Source: Telmatactis stephensoni (taxonomy: Eukaryota; Cnidaria; Anthozoa; Actiniaria; Isophelliidae). Taken from it: DNA of 64,000 bases. The DNA is taken from positions 62,001 through 126,000 of the forward strand of contig JALIZF010001355.1 of NCBI GenBank assembly GCA_029948255.1. Reading direction: 5' to 3'. A program made the position numbers and the translations under genes. Of the stretch, positions 57,840-64,000 are shown one piece after another. The notes beneath the pieces were generated by a model. It was not told the origin of the DNA and did no database searches. It saw only the letters and a list, made by a program, of their open reading frames with translations. Within the stretch, counting starts at the first letter, position 1. The number at the start of each line of letters is the position of its first letter.

Positions 57840-60800
57840 ATGACCAAATGTTATCTAATTACAGCTGTGAGGTTAATACCTCAATAACTTGGGCCTAAAC
57901 ACGTTCTTTACGAATTTAGAAATAGATTTTAAATGCAGTCTGTCATTTGCAGTCTGCTATTTATTAAAGCAGGGGGGCGTCTCGCTTATACGTTGGGGGT
58001 ACTCATGAGAAGCGTGACGACATAAACTACGGCTGTGTTGCTAGGAGACTACGGTTTGATTTGTTTATTTGACAGGCCCTTTTATTGGTTGGTTGTCTCC
58101 TGATTTGCTTTGCTCAACTGTCATCATCAGGTACATTCCTATTATATGATTCACTACGTAAGACTCTTGTAATGGCGTAAACGAACCGTCCACTTCGCAA
58201 GTCAGATCCCTACTAGGTGTAGCCCGACTTTATGTAGCTTTGCCCTCAAAACGATCGACCAGCATCTTTCGCCCCCGATATCGATCCGATAGATTTACTC
58301 TATATAAAATAAAAACTTCAATACAATGGCCACCTCTCCACAATGTTCACTTAATAATTTGAAAGCCCATCTTATTATATAGAGCAAAATACAGTGGGTT
58401 AGATAGGAATTTTTGTCGGAGGTACGCACAGCCACTGAATGTCATGGATCAAGAGAAAATGATCCTGATTCCCCAGTTAATCAATGGTTATTAAATATTT
58501 TTCCCAGTTTTCGAAGTACGCACGTGCCTATATGCATAGAGCAGATTTTGTATGGATGTAAAACGGACCACACCGTGCCGTGACCGTGTCGGTGCTGTGA
58601 TGTCTATAAAAACATTCGAAATTCCTGCCATAACCGTGCCGTGACCGTGCATGTGCTGTTTTCATAGTTATGTGAAATCTACTCTAATAGTAGCTACGCC
58701 ACTGTAAGAGCCGTCACCAGTATCCTTTCACCTAGAAAAGATCTTTAAAAATGGATACCTGGTAATTTATCATGATCATCACCATCATTACTGTCATCAT
58801 CATCATTATCATCGCCATCATTGCCATCATCATGTATCATCATCATCATCATCATCTTTTAAAAATCGTTTGTTTTCTATAAGCACCCAGTAAAAGAGTG
58901 CGCTGTAAAAACCCTGGTCCGATCAAGCACGGCATAAAAGTCAGCAAAAAAAGATCCTATCGCGTTGGCTCCAAGCTGCTTTATCGCTGTTATCCTGGTT
59001 ATGAAAAAGGGACGAATTCTACACCAACATGTATCAAGACTGGAAAATGGAACCAGAGACTACCACAATGTGTCCGTAAGTACTTTGTATCAGTCCGTCC
59101 CCCCCCCCCCCCCCCCCACCACCACACACCAAAAAAAAAAAATTTAAGTAAATGCGACTTTTGCAGATTGAGTTGCAAATGATAGCCTTGGACAGCTTAT
59201 TCTAAATGGTGACCACCATTTTGATTAAGTAATGGCGAGATCTTTGAGTACAAAAGAAACTTTGTTTCAAAACAGGATTTTTGCACATTTTATTCTAAAA
59301 ATGTGTTACCCATTTTTAAGTCTGGTAAGCAAGACAGTCTTATGTGGGGAAGTTGAAATAATTGGCGCAGAAACATAATTAAGGCCCGGACACACGGTGC
59401 AACTTTTCCCGAAACATTTGCTGAAACACCGCGCGCAACACGGTTGCACCGTGTGTCCACCACTGAAACATCTCGTGCAATGCATGTTGCGCGTAACAGT
59501 TCTGGACAGTTGCAGAAGTAGAACTCGATCCTACTTCTGCGGCTGTTGCGCGCAACATTTTGCAAAACATTGGAATGGATGGACACACACTGCAACATTG
59601 TGTTGCGCGCGATGTTTCAGCAAATGTTTCAAGAAATGTTGCACCGTGCATGTGTCCGGGCCTTTAGTCTTCCCGATTAGATGTTGTACGTGTGCAAGGC
59701 TAGAAGTTTTTGAGACTTAAATAAAGCTATGTTATTACTATAACTTTAGCTGTGTCATGTGGGAAGCCATCGACTGTCCGAAATGGAAACTTTACCGGTA
59801 CTAGCTTTACCTACAGAAGTCGAGTGACGTACAACTGTAACTATGGCTACAAGCTAATTGGAGGTCCTCACAGACGATGCAAGAAAAACAGAAAATGGAC
59901 CAAAAAGCCGTTGTGCACAAGTATGTGTTTGTTATGTTCCCATGCATGTATGCTTTCAATTGTTTACTACTCGTACCAATTTTTCGTTGGGCAGGGGTGG
60001 GGTGGGGAGGAGATGACAGACTTTCGTAACCAAGAGACTTAAAATGCCGCACAAAACTATTTTTTTAAGATATATAAAAAATACTTCCCTATTATTATTA
60101 TTATTTTTTTTTTTTTCATTTTTGGCCATACAACCTTGATATTAAGTAGGAAAAAAATGACAGAAAATTGAATAATTGCACCAAACAGTTTTTGAGCTAT
60201 TTTGCACTGAAGATGCGAGAATTTGACAATAATGTTCCATTGTTTTGTTCAATCTCTTGTATTTCGTCATCATCATTTGCATGTACGTTTTTGTCGCACT
60301 AATGTTATCAATAATCCCTTACCGTATACGACGTTTCATACCTATACTTCCAGAATCCCCTCCGTTAGCGTCTTTTCAGTGATAGGTTTTCAATGTTTTC
60401 TTGGAGGTATTCTCAAAGGAGTTTTAACATTTGATCAATAGAAGTTGGTAATTGGTAAAACAAACAACAAGCAAACAAAAATAATCAAAGACGACATCCA
60501 GTGTAAGACTAGAGCAGTTGTCGTGTGCATGTGAAACGGATGGCACTGTGCCTTGACGATGCCATGATGTCTCTAAGAAATTTCTGTCATAACCATGCAT
60601 AGTCCAGACCCAAGCCAATTTTTACCCCGCTTCGTTTCGGTAAAACGGAGTCCAGGAGAACTTGCATGCGCATGCGTTTCATGAACCAATCAGACACTGT
60701 AAAATTTTGGTGTGACCTGGTTACAAAGCTATCATTCAATATATGGCTGCTGTTTAAGAAGGGTTAGACGAAAGGTTATCTGAATTAATTACATAAATGA

Positions 60801-63800
60801 TTGCGACTCCCTCAACAGGGCTTTTCAGCTCAATTAATCAGCTTTATGGGACTCATTTTGAAAACAAATTCATAGAAGCAGTCAAGTATGCCTTCACTTG
60901 TACGAAGCACACGTTTTTACCCAAATCGGAACAAATCCAAGCCCTGTATGACTTGTCAAAAGGCCTTGTAACCAAGTCAAACCCAAAACTTTACGGTGTC
61001 TGATTGGTTTATAGAACGCATGCGCATTGGGGGGGGGGGGGGTTCTTCTGGACTCTGTTTTACCGAAGCGGAGCGGGGTAAAAAGAGGCCTGGGTCTGGA
61101 CTAAACCATGCAGTGGCCGTGCCGTTTTCACATCCAAACGAAATCTGCTCTGAGGCGTAAGGGCTGTTACAACAAAAATGAACATGAACTAATAGGATGA
61201 CTTTTATTATGGTGGTAATGCTGTTCATTTAAGTGATGACTTACAGGCGTTGATGTAGCGTTTTGACACCTTATCTAATTCTGCAGAACATAAATGCAAA
61301 ATCAGAGGACGACCGTATCTCCGCGCAGGACGAGTGACTACGACAGACCCTACATACTCTCATGGATCGACCCTTGTCTTTAAATGCAACAAGGGTTTTG
61401 AGTTGGTGGGTGATGACACTATCACGTGTCTTGAGGGAAAATGGAGCAGCAGATCGCCTTCATACTGTAAAGGTTGGTACTTAGACTTTCTAAAAGTCAA
61501 GGGGAGCGTTGCGTGACGAGGCTAAACACGGCTGCGAGGGAGACTAAACGTCATGGGTACGTCTTTCAACTTTCATGAGTGAGACGAGGTCACATAGGGG
61601 CCTCTAAATTCATCGTGGCATCAAATGAGTCAAATATATCTTGCAATACGTACATAGAGAAAAGGCATTTCAAAGTGTAAGAAATAAATAATCTTTGACA
61701 GTTTCCTGGTGGAGACGCCTTTGTAGCCTCATTCCCAGTAACATGGTCACAAGTCCTTATTGCAAAGCCACCATTTTTGAAAGTTTTATATAACTGTGTA
61801 ACTGTTTAAGTGTCCAATGACTTCTAGTACTTGCGCACTAATTGGGGACACTGTACTCACAACACACTACCACTACATTCTAATATTCTGTGCATACAAC
61901 TCTCAACTCACTAGTTCGTTTTTCATGAGCTAGAAAGCCCCTCAAAGCAAGGGATAGAACGAACTTACAAACTCTACTCACATAAAGTGCCCCGTACGGG
62001 AATCGAACCACAGCGGTGAGCTGAGAGGGAGAAGTCTAACCACTGGAACACTCATGCTCCCCTATACTGTGAAGCCAATAACCGCGTAATATAATAGGCC
62101 TTTTGAATCAACTGGTTACATGGCACAAAATCTGTTTTTCTGGTGGGCAAAATACACACTGGGAAATCTAAAACAAAGACAACTCAAGCTGAACTGGTTA
62201 GAATCCTTTTGTTCTTGAGGCGGTTACATTCCTTCATCCACCAGAATAGCACCCTGTGATATAGATCATTTGATGCAAAAGGCCTATTTTATCCTTTCCC
62301 GGCGAAACCGTTACAAATGAATATTGTCTATAAGGTTTTATAATCGGAGTTATAGGATTCTTGTATTGTTTCCTCTGTAGCAATCGCCTGTCCAAATCCT
62401 GGTCATCCCGAGAACGGACGAAGGATAGGAAACAATTTTCGCGTGGGTGGGATTGTTCGTTTTGTTTGTCACTCAGGATTTAAAATCAAAGGATCTCGAT
62501 CACGTACTTGCCTGGACACCAAACACTGGAGTGGCACTTTGGCGGTGTGCGACAATGGAGGTAAACCATTTTTGTAGGGAGATTTGGGGCCGGAACCGTA
62601 CTACGCCGGGGAACCACAGGCCAAATGCTGGTCAAAAATTATAAAGAAATTACAAAGAAATGCGTCGATTCTGAATCAACATCTTTAAAATCAGACTTTT
62701 CCCTTGTCTATTATGATGTACCTTAGAGCGATATCATGTGACATGCTAAAAATAGTGCGGTATTGTTATGTTCCTTAAACACACTGCTCCTTTCATTAAG
62801 CAATGCAAAACGCGCGCGAACGTCTCTGTGTTTTGCGGTGTAAACACGATGGGAGATGTAGAGCACATGAAAAGCAAGCATAGGAATTAACACGAGGGGT
62901 AGTCGATTGTTTCTCTTGCTTTTTCAGTCTACATCTTTCAAAGTGTTTATGTAATAGTGCAGAGTAAACGATTGCTTTATATTGCTTTTATATAAGATAT
63001 TTTTAATGTTTTAGTACGAGCCATGTCTCTGTCCTCATGATATAAACACGGTTCTCAACCAGTCATGATCAGTGCGCGCGTTATATTTCATCTTAGCATT
63101 ATATTATTTTTGACATATCGTCTAGGATCCGATTGTCCCGTACTTGGTGCACCTGTTAGCGGATATAAGATCGGAAACCGTTACAACATCGGTTCGATCG
63201 TTCAATTCAGATGTAAACAGGGCTACGTGCTCAAAGGTTCTAGCCATAGGCTTTGCACCAACCAACGAACATGGAATGGAGCTGAAGCTAAATGTGTGGG
63301 TAAGACGTCCCTTTTGCTGTAAAATTGAAACCCATATGACTGGCGATGTGTCCCCATCCTCGGCAACGACCCAGGGGTGTTATTCTGTAGCTCGTTTCTA
63401 CCTCCCAGAAAAAAATATTCCTGCATGGAACGATGTCAGTTAGAACTTGATCCGGAAGTTGGAATTTATCTCTTTTCTGATTGGTCAACCCCCAGTGGAT
63501 CGACCAATCAGATGGGTTGGGTTCTTTGGAAGCGCCATATTGAATTTCGACTTACGGAACAAGTTGTAACAACGTTATAACAACGTTCCCAGAATTTTAC
63601 CCCTTGGTTTCCGAGGATGTGATGTCCTGTGACACCACAGAACAAGTGGGAGGGGGAAGGGCGGAGGGGTGGGGGAGGTAGAAGAGAGAACTCGCCACGC
63701 GGGCTAGAAGTTTTTAGCTTTAAAGAAATGTTAGAAAATAAAACAAAATCCTTTGTTTTTGACAGCTGAGTTTGAACACCTTGTTCGAGATGTCAACCAA

Positions 63801-64000
63801 ACGGCCCTTCTGCTCCGACAGGGTATTGACTCTTTGCTTGAACACACGTGCTCAGGTGGCAACTCCACGTGTAACATAACAGGAATCGACGTCAGATCAA
63901 GGGCAGTGATCGCTGATTTAAGTTCATCAAGAGGCTTAGACGTACTCTTCATATTTGATGCTTCATCCAGTGTCAGTAAGAAGGAGTTTAGACTTGGAGT
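57840..64000 (+). CDS. CFB: Complement factor B, paralogue 2 (3' end beyond window)
   Basis: Exons: 57840-57866 (proposed first), 58076-58130, 58884-59075, 59750-59920, 61287-61472, 62381-62560, 63126-63299, 63766-64000 and onwards. Exon 2 encodes a hydrophobic stretch (ALLLVGCLLICFAQLSSS); with the proposed first exon (MTKCYLITA, donor gtgagg) it makes a good signal peptide, but the first exon is the least certain part. Five sushi exons follow, matching paralogue 1 in order and size (192, 171, 186, 180, 174 against 216, 171, 189, 183, 174 bp). The last exon opens the VWA: linker Cys pair, then LDVLFIFDASSSVS with an intact DxSxS metal site. The rest of the VWA and any protease domain lie outside the window. 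Role as for paralogue 1 if the protease is present. Confidence 0.88.
58538..58686. repeat. MITE of the agatttcgtatg family, inverted core
   Basis: Ends agagcagattttgtatgg and gaaatctactct; CCGTG-rich core. It lies in the intron before the first sushi exon of paralogue 2. Confidence 0.75.
59381..59664. repeat. MITE with aaggcccggacacacggtgc termini
   Basis: Inverted ends aaggcccggacacacggtgc/gcaccgtgcatgtgtccggg; interior rich in gttgcgcgcaaca words shared with the 42-bp tandem repeat at 35362-35590. Confidence 0.8.
60511..61151. repeat. MITE interrupted by a second transposon
   Basis: Outer ends agagcagttgtcgtgtgc and cgaaatctgctct are of the agatttcgtatg family. The core is split at aaccatgca by the element at 60600-61103. 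Confidence 0.85.
60600..61103. mobile_element. Nonautonomous DNA transposon with 9-bp target duplication
   Basis: 504 bp, terminal inverted repeats of about 62 bp starting tagtccagacccaagcc (left) and ending tgggtctggacta (right), flanked by the direct repeat aaccatgca (60591-60599 and 61104-61112). The interior has an open frame with FLPKSEQIQALYDLSKGLVT, faintly like the start of a RecQ-type helicase domain. No transposase. The 9-bp duplication would suit a Mutator-type element. Confidence 0.8.
61990..62065 (-). repeat. tRNA-derived SINE head
   Basis: On the minus strand A-box gttccagtggttaga and B-box ggttcgattcccg lie at tRNA spacing, but the acceptor stem does not pair. In an intron of factor B paralogue 2. 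Confidence 0.6.

Overview
This window is from an animal nuclear genome, most likely a cnidarian and probably an anthozoan such as a stony coral. The evidence is AT-rich DNA, genes split into many short GT-AG exons, a full-length folliculin orthologue, complement factor B genes, and introns packed with small palindromic transposons and tRNA-derived repeats. No bacterial or organellar genes are visible. The assignment to anthozoans is inference from gene content, not from a species match. All spliced models were built by hand from splice signals, reading phase and domain continuity; each complete model closes in frame from ATG to stop.

Layout. 1-4.5 kb: a small hypothetical ORF and a single-exon seven-transmembrane receptor with a somatomedin B domain (minus strand). 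8.7-14.6 kb: a tandem pair of three-exon plus-strand genes for secreted, Ser/Arg-rich then Lys-rich proteins that I do not recognise; their promoters share a CRE-like element. 15.9-29.3 kb: FLCN (folliculin) on the minus strand in 20 coding exons, 536 aa, with introns full of nonautonomous DNA transposons. 30.0-40.5 kb: a 12-exon minus-strand gene for a 778-aa secreted protein of unusual architecture: four sushi domains, a Tudor-like double repeat, two sushi domains, follistatin/Kazal, Kunitz and NTR. 41.7-53.9 kb: a complete complement factor B gene (signal peptide, five sushi domains, VWA, serine protease; 857 aa) on the plus strand, divergent from the previous gene. 57.8-64.0 kb: a second factor B paralogue with the same exon plan, cut by the window end inside the VWA domain.

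How the genes may work together. The right-hand 34 kb is a complement-type innate immunity block. Two factor B proteases lie beside a head-to-head neighbour that carries sushi domains, two classes of serine-protease inhibitor domain and an NTR domain, the fold that also ends complement C3. A locally acting regulator of complement or of TGF-beta-type ligands is a reasonable but untested reading. FLCN (lysosomal nutrient sensing) and the receptor look like unrelated neighbours.

Recurring oddity. In three genes the 3' splice junction of an exon has been locally duplicated: FLCN exon 10, exon 2 of the sushi/Kunitz/NTR gene, and the second VWA exon of factor B. One copy forms a perfectly phased 21-nt candidate microexon. 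Several transposons also sit within a few bases of splice sites.
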